Origin: Pholis gunnellus
Taxonomy: Eukaryota; Chordata; Actinopteri; Perciformes; Pholidae
Length of the DNA stretch: 64,000 bases
Assembly: GCA_910591455.2 (NCBI GenBank)
Contig: OU342819.1
Location: 1 to 64,000, forward strand
Direction: 5' to 3'
The notes beneath the pieces were generated by a model. The model did not search any database. It had not been told where the DNA came from and worked only from the letters and a program-made list of their open reading frames with translations. A program made the position numbers and the translations under genes. Below, piece after piece: positions 45,252 to 55,016 of the stretch (positions are counted from its first letter, which is position 1; every line of letters starts with the position of its first letter).

Positions 45252-48200
45252 CTAGAAACCAAACTCCAGCTTGAGCCGAGCAGCCAGCAGCCCTGTCAGC
45301 ATCAGAACCACGTCCTCTGACTCTCCACCCCTCACACGGTTTTTCCTAGTTTTCCAAATTGCCAGTTTGGCCAGTCCTGAAAGGAAATTCATCAGTGTGT
45401 GGACAGATTTGTTTTTAGCAGAGTAGTTCAGACCATAGATAAAGAGACAGAAAGAAAAGTGTTCTCCTAAGCCCTGAAACCACGCCTGCAGGCGGCTGAA
45501 GAGTCTCACCAGTCTGGAGCACTCAACGAACAGATGATGGATGGTTTCTGTCTGCGAGCAGAAAGGACAGCTGTCCCCTGAGCCAGGATCGAGGTGCACC
45601 AGATACCTGTTAGTAGCTATGGCCCCGTGTACAATCCTCCACTGGAGGTCTTCTGTCCGTTTGTCTACAGGGGGTTTGTACAGGGACCGCCAACAGCCAA
45701 TTGGGGAGGATCCCCTGCCAAAAAAATCAGTCCACCTCGACACCCTCACTCCTGCCAGAGAGCGCAAGTTAGAGACCTTCACACTGATCTGATACGCTGC
45801 TTTCCTCCCCAGAGTCTCAAAGTCCCCCAACTGTGGTGTCTTCAGAGACAGCAGGATGTCCTCCTCATTCTCCCACTGTCCCACAGCAGGACTGACAGCC
45901 AGGGGTGGGAAGACATACTCACATTCATCGTCCCATTGCTCAGATATGGTACGGTCACCAACAAACGCTCTGAGGACTTCTGGCAGGGAAGCGCAGACCT
46001 CCTCCACCAGCCTGAGTAGCAGCCTGCTGGACCGGATGCTGGTCAGCTCCGCTAGATGAGGAATGGAGGTCTTCATCAGATGACCCAGCTTCACACAGCC
46101 GGCCTCTCTCAGTCTGGATCTCAGGCTGACGGACGTCAGGACCTGGGATGTGACGTAGCTGCTTCCGAACAGCGGCTCCTCAAAGAGCCACATCCCTGGT
46201 GTCGTCACAGCTCTCCGCTGGACTGTAAAAACCTGCCACGCCTGTAAGACGGACTGGTAGAACGGTGTCAGACCAGTTAAATCCACTGACTGTGGCTGAA
46301 GCAGGAACAGGTGTTTGTCGTAACCTAAACGACCAGCCCTCCTCAGCAGCACACAGGCAGCATCAGTCCATGGCAGGCTGAAGCTGTACAGCAGTCTCTG
46401 AGCCATCTTCAGTCTGAAGGCTGTGATGCATGATGCAATGTCCACCAGACCCTGTCCTCCCTCCTGGACCGGCAGGTACAGCACCGCAGATCTCAGCCAG
46501 TGAAGCCCTGACCAGAAGAAGTCCACAACTTTCCTCTGGACTTCCTTAATCAGGCCCTGTGGTGGCGGTAGGACTACCAGTCTGTGCCAAAGGGTTGAGG
46601 CAACCAAGTTGTTGACAATCAGGACTCTCCCCCTGTAGGAGAGCTGAGGTAGCAGCCATTTCCATTTAGACAGTCTGGTACACACTCTCTCCATAGCACC
46701 CTCCCAGTTCTGTCTTTGAAACTCCTCTGTTCCCAAAAAACACCCAAAACCTTCGAGCCCTGCCTTCCCAATCTGATGTGTCCTGGTAGCTTTGGTGTTA
46801 CCTTGTCTGCCCACTGCCCAACCTGCAAAGCTTCACTTTTTTCCCAGTTGACCTTTGCTGAAGATGCCCTCTCAAACAAAACTAAACTGCTACTTAGGAA
46901 CTGGATATCCCTCTGGTCTTTGACAAACACATGAATATCATCAGCATATGCTGAGACCACCAGCGAGGGCCGCTGAGGCAGCCCCGGTAACATGAGTCCT
47001 GATAGACGGGATCTCAACCTGTTCAGAAGAGGCTCAATGGCAATGGAATACAGCTGTCCAGAGATAGGACATCCCTGTCTGATGCCTCTCTGGACCTGAA
47101 CTGGACAGCTTAGCGCGCCCCCCACCTTCACCAGACAAGTAGCTTCCTTGTACATCAAACTCAACAGTGACACAAACCCTTCACCAAAACCAAAAGCTCT
47201 TAAAGTGGAAAAAAGAAAACCATGATCAACCCTATCAAAAGCCTTCTCCTGGTCTAATGATATAACACCAACATCAATATTATACAGTTTACAAAGGTCC
47301 AACAAGTCTCTTATGAGAAAAATGTTGTCCATGATGGATCTGTCCGGTACGCAGTAAGACGGGTCTCTGTGGATTATAGACTCTAGAAAGTTCTTAAGCC
47401 GGTTGGCGAGCACCTTGGGAAGAAGTTTATAGTCTGTGCATAACAACGCCACCGGTCTCCAGTTCTTCAGTAAGGACAAATCTCCTTTTTTGGGTAACAG
47501 TGACAGTACTGCATGCCGACATGTCGTCGGTAGTCTGTGAACACTCCTGCAGCACCTCCCACAGGTCGGCTCCCAAACACTTCCAGAAGTGTTTATTGAA
47601 GTCCGCAGGCAGTCCGTCCAGTCCAGGAGCTCTCCCAGCAGCCATCTGACCCACAGCAGCGGTCAGCTCCTCCAGGGAGATGTTGGCATCCAGGACAGCT
47701 CTGTCCTCGGGGCCCAGCTGCGGAAGGTCCTGAAGTAGCTTGTCAACACTCTCTCTGTGGTTGTCCTCCTTCCTGAAGAGGGCGCTGTAGAAACTTACAG
47801 CATGTTGCCTCATTTCGATCGGGTCAGTCGTCATCTTACCATCAGGGAGGCGGAGACACACCATTTGTTTGGTCCGAGAGACGGACTTCTCCAGATTGAA
47901 GAAGTAGGAGGTAGGAGCATCCATGTCCCTAACACTGGTGAACCTTGACCTGACCAAAGCTCCTTTAGCTCGCTCTTGTAGAAATGAACCTAGTTGCTGC
48001 TTCTTCTGTTGAAGCCTGTGTGTGTCTGTGCTGGTGTGAGTGAATAGACTGTGCTCTAAATCCCCGATTTCATTTTCTAGATCCTCAATGACCCTCTTGA
48101 CCTTTACTGTGGAGTGACTCGTATATTGTTGAACAAAGACACGTACATGTGCCTTTCCTACGTCCCACCACTGACTCAGGGACTCAAAGTCGCTCTTCTT

Positions 48201-49027
48201 TTCTCTCCAGATCCCCCAGAAAACCTCAAACTTTTCACAGAAATCACTGTCCTGAAGCAGCTTAGTGTTAAAGTGCCAGTAAGAGCTGCCTTTGGTGGTT
48301 GGTGAGGTGTGAACATCTACAGTGACGAGGTGATGGTCGGTGAATCCTACTGGGTAGATGTGACTGTTCAATAAGCGGTTACTAAAACTATGAGATACAT
48401 AAACCCTGTCCAGCCTGGCTGCCCTAATGTTCCCATCCAACACCTTCACCCATGTGTACTGTCTAGCCCGGGGATGTTTGACCCTCCATGCATCCACCAC
48501 ACCTGACTCTGCAGTCATCTGTGATAAGGCGGCAGATGACTGTAGGTGAGGTTCCTCTCCTGTTCTGTCTAATAAGGGATTGATGGTGCAATTCCAGTCC
48601 CCCCCCCCCCCCCCCCCCCATCACCACACAGTCGTTGTGATCACACTGCTGCAGGACATCTTTGAGTTTGAGGAAGATGTCAGTTCTGTGTGAGCCCTGG
48701 TTTGGAGCATAAATGTTAATAAAAACAAAAGTAATGTTCTGTACTGATGCTCTGACCACTAAAGCCCTGCCTGTCACTATCTCTGTGGAGGAGAGGATGT
48801 TAACATCCAGCCCAGGAGAGAACAGAACGGCTGCACCTGCAGACAGGTTGGTCCCATGAGACAGGACGTACTGGCCCTTCCACCACAAACCCCAGTCTAC
48901 CTCGGTGTGTGGGTCGCTGTGTGTTTCCTGCAGGAAAACGACGTCTAGTCGTTTCTGAGCGATCATGTCTGCAGTGACTGCTCTCTTCTGCCGGTCCCTC
49001 CCACCATTCAACCCTCACCTTGTGCAT
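45252..49027 (-). pseudogene. Tx1-group LINE ORF2: endonuclease and reverse transcriptase
   Basis: Minus-strand protein broken by about five indels. The start is probably MHKVRV at 49027, with a frame slip almost at once. The AP endonuclease reads VVFLQETHSD (about 48940), FINIYAPNQGSHR, then GDWNCTINPLLDRTGEEP at 48620-48560 behind a 21-base G run that breaks the frame, and FTDHHLVTVDV (about 48330). A frame change near 47555 precedes the RT: LPKKGDLSLLKNWRPVALLC, GVISLDQEKAFDRVDH, GIRQGCPISGQLYSIAIEPL and YADDIHVFVKDQ (about 46930). Another slip occurs in a T run near 46738, then 500 codons of C-terminal region with CPFCSQTETIHHLFVEC (about 45560-45510). It would copy its own RNA at a nicked target. 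As written it cannot make one protein. Confidence 0.85.
48599..48619. repeat. 21-base poly-C run in endonuclease motif
   Basis: Twenty-one consecutive C on the + strand (G on the coding strand), immediately before the codons for DWN of the endonuclease GDWN motif. Confidence 0.95.
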
Positions 49028-49109
49028 TGAGAAATGAAAAAGAGTTGTGATGTAGACAGCTAGAATAAACAGTGACAGAAAGATGAAGTGAAACACATCC
49101 ATGACAGAC

Positions 49110-50542
49110 TCACTTAGAGGTTTTTAACCTCTTAGGACCTTTCCCTTTATCTCCCTTCTTGAGCTTCCTGAGGATCGTCATGTGCTTCTTTAGACGGAAA
49201 CCTTTCCTTTCCTCTAAAGCATCCACACCATACATCTTCTTTATGGCTATAACACTTCTCATAAATTTGTCTGTGTCTGGAAAATAGCCTGAAATTTCTA
49301 CAGATTGATAACTTCCTGGAGGAAACTTTTGGACAATCTCCTCCAGCCTGTACAGATCTCCACTGAGAGACTGTGAGTCTGTGACAGAGAGACCGTCAGA
49401 GTCAGAGTCAGTCTCCATCTCCTCCTCCACACCAGCCCCCCCACTCTCCTCTGGACCAGCAGCCTGACTCTGGTCAGCTTCAGCTGTTGGCCCGTTACTG
49501 CTGCCTCCTCCACTCTCCCTCATAGCTTCCTCTGCTCCTGCTGTCAGTGCTTCCTCCACTACTTTCCTTCCCTCTGCTTCCTTCCTACCCTCTGCTACTT
49601 TCCTTCCCTCTACTACTTTCCTTCCCTCTGCTTCTTTCCTTCCCTCTACTACTTTCCTTTTCTCTGCTACTTTCCTTCCCTCCGCTTCTTTCCTTCCCTC
49701 CGCTTCTTTCCTTCCCTCCACTCCTTTCCTTCCCTCTGTTGTGAGACTCAGAGCAGCTGAGTCCTCATCAATAATTGTATCTCCGCTTGAATCAGCTCTC
49801 TGTTCCCCGTCCTGACTGTCTGTCTGCCCGCTAAACCCCTCCCCGGCCTCGGTCGGCGGGTCGTCGCCCCCACCCGCAGAGCAGCGACCTCCGCCGGCTC
49901 ATGATTTAGCGGAGCTCCGGTGTGTTCTCGCTCCTCCGCCGGTACGGCCCCCGGCTCGGGGTGCCCTTCGGCCGGCCTGTTAGGACAAGCGGTCCGCTTG
50001 TGGCCCACTTCCCCACACTCAAAGCACCTGATGCTACCTGTGCTAGCGTACACCATGTAGTGTCCCTCCCCGTGATTCACCCTGAAGGAGACCTCGAGCG
50101 TCTGTGAGGGACAGGTGAGGAACATGAACACCTGTCTCCTGAAGGACTGTACATGCTTCAGTTTATCATTTTTACAGCCCAAACCCACAGTCCTGAAGCT
50201 GCTCGCCAGCTTCCCGAAGCGCTGCAGCTCTCGCTCCAACACCTGGTTGGGGATGAACGGGGGAACACCGGAGATGGTGACCTGGGTGGAGGGCACTGCG
50301 AGCGGGGAAACCTGCAGATACACGCCGTTCAGCATGACGCCGCTCGAAATTAACTCCGCCACAAAATGCTCCTCTTTCAGAAACACAAGCACACCTTTGT
50401 TCATCCTGGAGGCAAAGGACAGGTTAGCGTGTCCCACACGGTCTCCCACAGCCAGGAGAACCGCCTCTACCGGGACACACGGATCAGGTTGAACACGAAC
50501 GCCATGCCTCAAAGACATGGACGCCGTCTCAGAGGACGCCAT
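49110..50542 (-). pseudogene. Tx1-group LINE ORF1, RNA-binding with CCHC knuckle
   Basis: Starts at ATG 50542 (MASSETASMSLRHGVRVQ). An RRM-like first half reads NKGVLVFLKEEHFVAELISS and VTISGVPPFIPNQVLERELQ. A single CCHC zinc knuckle follows, CFECGEVGHKRTAC, at about 50025-49980. The frame then slips near 49870 in a GGTGGGGG run; the other frame continues as acidic GEGFSGQTDSQDGEQRADSS. Next comes an E-x-RK repeat tract (49555-49735), an acidic stretch, and a basic end KKGDKGKGPKRLKTSK with TAG at 49110. Related ORF1 proteins package the LINE RNA. Confidence 0.8.
49555..49735 (-). repeat. In-frame minisatellite in LINE ORF1
   Basis: A 15-bp unit, TTCCTTCCCTCTGCT with variants on the + strand, repeated about 12 times. 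In the ORF1 frame it encodes tandem EGRKE/A-V-type pentapeptides (EGRKEAEGRKVVEGRK). Length is a multiple of 3, so expansion keeps the frame. Confidence 0.9.
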
Positions 50543-50706
50543 CCCCGACAAGAAACACGGTTCTCTGTCCACCAAAAATACAAAAATTCACCGAAAACAC
50601 ACCACACCACCACAACTCAATCACACAGTGAACTATGAAGAAAGATTTTAGAAAAGTTTGAGAAAAATCACCAAATTAGCAAAACTCACCACGCTGTCCA
50701 CCACCA

Positions 50707-50765
50707 CGCTCTCAGAGAGAGAGACAGAGAGACAGAGAGAGACAGAGACAGAGAGAGAGAAATAG
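50707..50765. repeat. GA/GACA-rich simple repeat at LINE 5' end
   Basis: AGAGAGAGAGACAGAGAGAC and variants, about 59 bp, adjoining the 5' end of the Tx1-group LINE. Confidence 0.9.
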
Positions 50766-52063
50766 ATAGATATTAGACTTAAGTTCTTCAGGTGGACACA
50801 AGCATGACTTTAAAGGAATGCTAATGTTGCTCCGTGTCTGCTGGATGTGAAAATAGGCAACAGTTTGCTACCATGTTTGTTGTACAATATATAGTGAACA
50901 TATATCCTGAATCTTCTAACATTACCCCAGTGACAACACTAGATGGCAGCGTGTTCCATCTCTGATGTTGAATTTTAGTTTAAGGTTTACTGTACTTTAT
51001 TAGCAGTATCAACCTTGATGCTAATTGGTAGACAATGCTTTGTCTATATAGCTATATTCATAGGAAGAAAAATATGATTTTATCTTCTATTCAAGTCTCA
51101 TTCTTTTAAATATTTTTTATCCTTACTGGTATTTGGATGGAGTATATGGCCCCTGATTAGAGATTAATTTGAAAATATTCTAACTTTAGAATTTGCTACT
51201 TTAACTTTAGTGCATTGACTAAATTGAATCGATCTAGATATGCCAGCTTGACGACAGATCTTCAACGTGATGCCAAAAGGGTTTCCAGGATAAAAATACT
51301 TCTCAGCCCTTTAATTCTCACACATTAACATCCTTCGGCGATACATTAGATTTCTATAGAGCTCAGCCTTCCTGACTGCAGTGTCCTCCCATTTTCCACA
51401 GCTCTGCTCCCACGGGAGCACACTGACCCCTGTCACTATGTTCAGAGGCACAAACAGCAAGCATGGCTACTGTCACGCTGATTATCAATCATCCCCATCC
51501 GCCAGTTTTCACCCTATTCTTCCCTCTCCGATTATTTGTGTGTCACACTCACTTTGGACTGCAACCAAGCATAAAAGCTTGATCTCAAATTTCCCGTTTC
51601 TGAAATTAAAAAATGTGCAAATGCTCTGTCAGATCAAATGACGTCTTTGAAGGCCTCCCAGGTTCTTTTTTCCTCAGCTGGTCCTCATCCATACCTCCGC
51701 CTCTATGATGTGATGTGACAAACACAGCTTTTTGGGGTAATTGGAGATCATTTTGAGAGCAAAAAAAGAAAAAACACTCCCTACCTCTGTGTAACAATAA
51801 TGTCATGAGCTGGACACTTTGGGAGTGGATCCATTTTTTAGTATCATCAAAGAGGAGACACAGAGAGTTGGAGTAAAGTCATTGTTGGAGAGCCCTGGGA
51901 AAGGCTTGTAAGAGGAAACCTTGGGTCTTAGGGGCAAAGTTTCAGCAAGATGAAGGTGGAGAGGAGGCTTTGTCTGTCTACTGTATGATTTGGATAATGG
52001 TTGTACACATACATCATGATGAGCTCATCCACTCAGCTTTGGCTAGATGAGGCTCAGTGAAGA
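50766..52063. other. Intergenic DNA, nothing recognised
   Basis: No supported gene or classifiable repeat. Several short open frames are uninformative. Confidence 0.5.
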
Positions 52064-52225
52064 AGTTAAGTAACACTTTCTATGACATCCATGTCTATAA
52101 TGCATTATAAACATAATTGTAAATTGCTTATAATACTGTATAATTATAGTTAAGCACTCATAAATATGTATAATGCATTAACACAAACCATTACTACATT
52201 ATAAAGCATTTTATGATGGCTCAAT
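52064..52225. repeat. ATAATGCATTATAA-type AT-rich repeat
   Basis: Repeated palindromic words TAATGCATTATAAACATAAT, TATAATGCATTAACACAAAC and ATTATAAAGCATTTTATGAT resemble a fold-back fish repeat. Ends are unclear. Confidence 0.4.
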
Positions 52226-52324
52226 TCAAGTATCATAATACTTGCTGGTCACTCACATATTTTTTAAATTTTTTAAATAATGTATAACAATCAGTTATCA
52301 TGCATTATGCAATTTCGGTTTAAA

Positions 52325-52560
52325 ATGTTTTTTGTATAGCCCATATCACAAATCACAAATTGCCGAACATGACTTTACTATCTGTACAGCATAAGACATC
52401 CTTTGTCCTTGGACCCTCACATCAGAAAAAGACAACCTCTCCACAAAACTCTTTAACAGGAAAAAATAAGGAAGAAACCTTAGCAACAGAGGAGGATCCT
52501 CTCTCAGGATGGACAGAAGTGTGATAGATGTCATGTGTACAGAATGAACAACATCAATTA
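52325..52560 (+). repeat. Common fish dispersed repeat (CAGGATGGACAGA type)
   Basis: Contains TTTTTTGTATAGCCCATATC, CAAATTGCCGAACATGACTT, CATAAGACATCCTTTGTCCT, AGGAAGAAACCTTAGCAACA, CTCAGGATGGACAGAAGTGT and ACAGAATGAACAACAT in the usual order of a very abundant teleost repeat. I cannot assign its class. Confidence 0.6.
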
Positions 52561-52969
52561 CAACACAGTCAATCTAAATTATATAAATGAATAATATAAT
52601 GAGTAGTAACTGCAGTAGAATCACTGTTAATAACAAATAATAGAAAAAGTATTACTACTAATAACAATTCCAAAGACTCAATTGACTCAAGATAATACCA
52701 GAAACAATGTCTACTTTACCTGTCGCTGTGTATAAAAGGTAATTATTCGTTATCTTTTGATTGAACATTAGTGAAATGTTGTGTCAACTGGAGTACCTTA
52801 GCAGTAGAGGACCCTAATATTATTCGACCCCTAGCTACCTATTTTTCCACTCCTCTCTGCTCTAGCACACCTGAACCAGCTTATGCTCACGCACTATACA
52901 ACTGTAAGGGCTGCATTTGAGTCAGGTCTTTCAGGTGTGTGCAAAACACAACACGATTAGTAGGTCATT

Positions 52970-53212
52970 ACAGATCAAGGTTATCTTTATTATTGCTGAG
53001 GGGCAATTTGTTGCATAGCCAGCAGTGACCACATAATCAAACAAATACAATATAGAGATCCCATTGAGTTATTTAAAAGGCCAACGGCAGCAGATAAAAA
53101 AAGAGTTCCTAAGTCTATCAGGCGGAAGCAACTTTAACTTAATGTACAGGGGGTATCTAGGATGAGCAAGGATTGATTGGGCCTTCTTCAAAGCCCTAAC
53201 CTAAAGTACCTA
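52970..53212 (-). mobile_element. LINE 3' fragment
   Basis: The minus strand reads SILAHPRYPLYIKLKLLPPD and RLRNSFFICCRWPFK, similar to the ends of fish RT ORFs (LLPSGRRYR then NSFIP). It is followed by CAAATTGCCCCTCAGCAATA and AATAAAGATAACC, the usual LINE end. Confidence 0.5.
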
Positions 53213-53214
53213 AC

Positions 53215-53640
53215 TGTCACAGTTCTGCATGCCCAGTCACCAAGCTCCCATTCAGTACCTGCCAGTCACTCTCACCTCCTCAGTCATCTCTTTCACCTGC
53301 TCACACAGCTGCTTCCCATCTCCGAACAAGCCGGTATTTAAGCCTCTCCTGCTCACTCGCTCATTGCCAGATTGTTCTTCGTCACTTATGCAAGACTCTC
53401 CAACACTTTGTTCCGGACTGATCTCCTGTGCCGACCCTGCCTGCTTCTGATTTACGGTAAACCCTTCAACCTTCTGTCTCCTACCTTGAGATCTGCTCCT
53501 GACCCTTGCTTCCTCTTTGCCTGTGGCTGCTTGGTGTTTCCATTCAACAACGACGCTCCAGTCTGAATCTACTTATTTCTGGTTTCCTGTGGACCAGAGA
53601 CTCTCGCCATGTCGCCACACTTGCCATTGTGTGTGTGTGT
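53215..53640 (+). mobile_element. LTR-like fragment, TGTCAC start
   Basis: Begins TGTCACAGTTCTGCATGCCC. It has pyrimidine-rich CACCTCCTCAGTCATCTCTT and TTCACCTGCTCACACAGCTG blocks, and CCGGTATTTAAGCCTCTCCT as a likely TATA region at about 53330. This organisation matches Gypsy-type fish LTRs such as the one at 55113-55541. No second terminus is clear, as a (GT)n run follows. Confidence 0.5.
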
Positions 53641-53650
53641 GTGTGTGTGT

Positions 53651-53845
53651 CCTGTGAGTAGCTACCGACTGACTTCCTGATCCTATGCCTTGCCTCGAAT
53701 TACCTTCAGCCAGGGGCGGACTGGGGGAAAAAAGTGGCCCACTCAATACACGGCGCGTTGCCCATTCAATGCATCAGTGGCCTACTTGGAAATATAATCA
53801 TACACTTAACATTATTTTGGATGATTACAAAGAAATTACATCATA
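53651..53845 (+). repeat. Local duplication, copy 1 (split by a MITE)
   Basis: CCTGTGAGTAGCTACCGACT through ATTACATCATA, resuming after the MITE at 54313-54325. Copy 2 is at 54648-54869. The shared segment includes a hAT-like end CAGGGGCGGACTGGGGG (53711) and its flank. Confidence 0.9.
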
Positions 53846-54312
53846 CACTACCGTTCAAAAGTTTGGGGTCACCCAGACAATTTCGTGTCAATTTTCAGTT
53901 TCTTCGCAATTTCTCGCATGGAATAGCTTCATTTCTAAGAACAAGAATAGACTGGCGAGTTTCACATGAACCCACGAATGTGATGCTCCAGATACTCAAC
54001 TAGCTCAAAGGAAGGCCAGTTTTACAGCTTCTCTCACCAGCATAACTATTTTCAAGGGATTTCTAATCATCAATTAGTCTTCTAAGGCGATTAGAACACT
54101 GGAGTGATAGTTGCTGGAAATGGGCCTCTATACACCTATGTAGATATTTCATTAAAAACCAGACGTTTCCACCTAGAATAGTCATTAACCACATTAACAA
54201 TGTATAGAGTGTATTTCTGATTAATTTAATGTTATCTTCATTGAAAGAAACAGTGCTTTTCTTTGAGAAATAAGGACATTTCTAAGTGACCCCAAACTTT
54301 TGAACGGTAGTG
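53846..54312. mobile_element. Tc1/mariner-type MITE with perfect ends and TA
   Basis: The 467-bp element has perfect 27-bp terminal inverted repeats (left begins CACTACCGTTCAAAAGTTTG) and is flanked by TA on both sides (53844-53845 and 54313-54314). There is no transposase. The empty site is present in the duplicate at 54648-54869 (CATCATATATG). Confidence 0.95.
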
Positions 54313-54647
54313 TATATGTTTTTTTTTATAACATTTGGATCCACCAATTTGCCTTGATGGACACATGGAATAAAATGATACTGGCTATTGTAACACTCCA
54401 AGGTAGGTATAGTTTGCTAGATGAATATGCTTAACTCTGGGCTAGTATCAGATGGTTATACGTATAACTACAGAGCCTTAAGGAATGAATGTCAGCAGAG
54501 AAAGACCACACAATAAAGAAACTGGAATCAGAGGGTAGAACTGGTATGAACTATATTGTAGAAATGAACAGAACAGAACATACGATGGGGTGTGAACATC
54601 AGTGGTATCAGTAGTGTTGCATGCTGGGTGTGTGATTGTGTGTGTGT

Positions 54648-54869
54648 CCTGTGAGTAGCTATCGACTGACTTCCTGATCCTATGCCTTGCCACGAATTAC
54701 CTTCAGCCAGGGGTGGACTGGGGGAAAAAGTGGCCCACTCAATACACGGCGCGTTGCCCACTCAATGAATCGCACGTATCGACCAGTCAGTGGCCTACTT
54801 GGAAATAAACCCATACACTTAATGTTATTTTGGATGATTACAAAGAAATTACATCATATATGTTTTTTT
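54648..54869 (+). repeat. Local duplication, copy 2 (empty site)
   Basis: Matches 53651-53845 plus 54313-54325, 997 bp downstream, with a few substitutions and an extra segment (CGCACGTATCGACCAG near 54771) absent from copy 1. Includes the hAT-like terminus CAGGGGTGGACTGGGGG at 54708, which lies beyond the 3' end of the hAT transposase gene. Confidence 0.9.
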
Positions 54870-55016
54870 GTGTGTGTGTTTAGGGGTGTTGAAGGTGCAT
54901 AACAAAACAATAAGTTAAGTAACAGAACCTAAACTAACTCTGCCGGCCCAGGTGCATTATAGTCACATGGTAATAAAAAACAATATCAGTATACTCATGT
55001 GTTATTACCTCACTAC

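Larger units (their letters stand above)
45055..50706 (-). mobile_element. Tx1-group LINE, near full length, in (TC)n
   Basis: A 5.65-kb minus-strand non-LTR retrotransposon. It has a 5' UTR of about 165 bp, ORF1 (50542 to 49110), ORF2 (49027 to 45252) and a 3' UTR of about 200 bp with AATAAAAG shortly before the end. GA/TC-rich simple DNA lies on both sides (45018-45054 and 50707-50765), as expected of a family that targets microsatellites. Both ORFs carry small indels, mostly at homopolymers. Confidence 0.85.

Noticed and set aside
45541..46247. Plus-strand frames of 63-141 codons
   Set aside because: They are shadows of the 520-codon minus-strand ORF2 segment of the Tx1-group LINE.
49547..49744. 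65-codon + strand frame rich in LLSFP
   Set aside because: It is the complement of the LINE ORF1 minisatellite.
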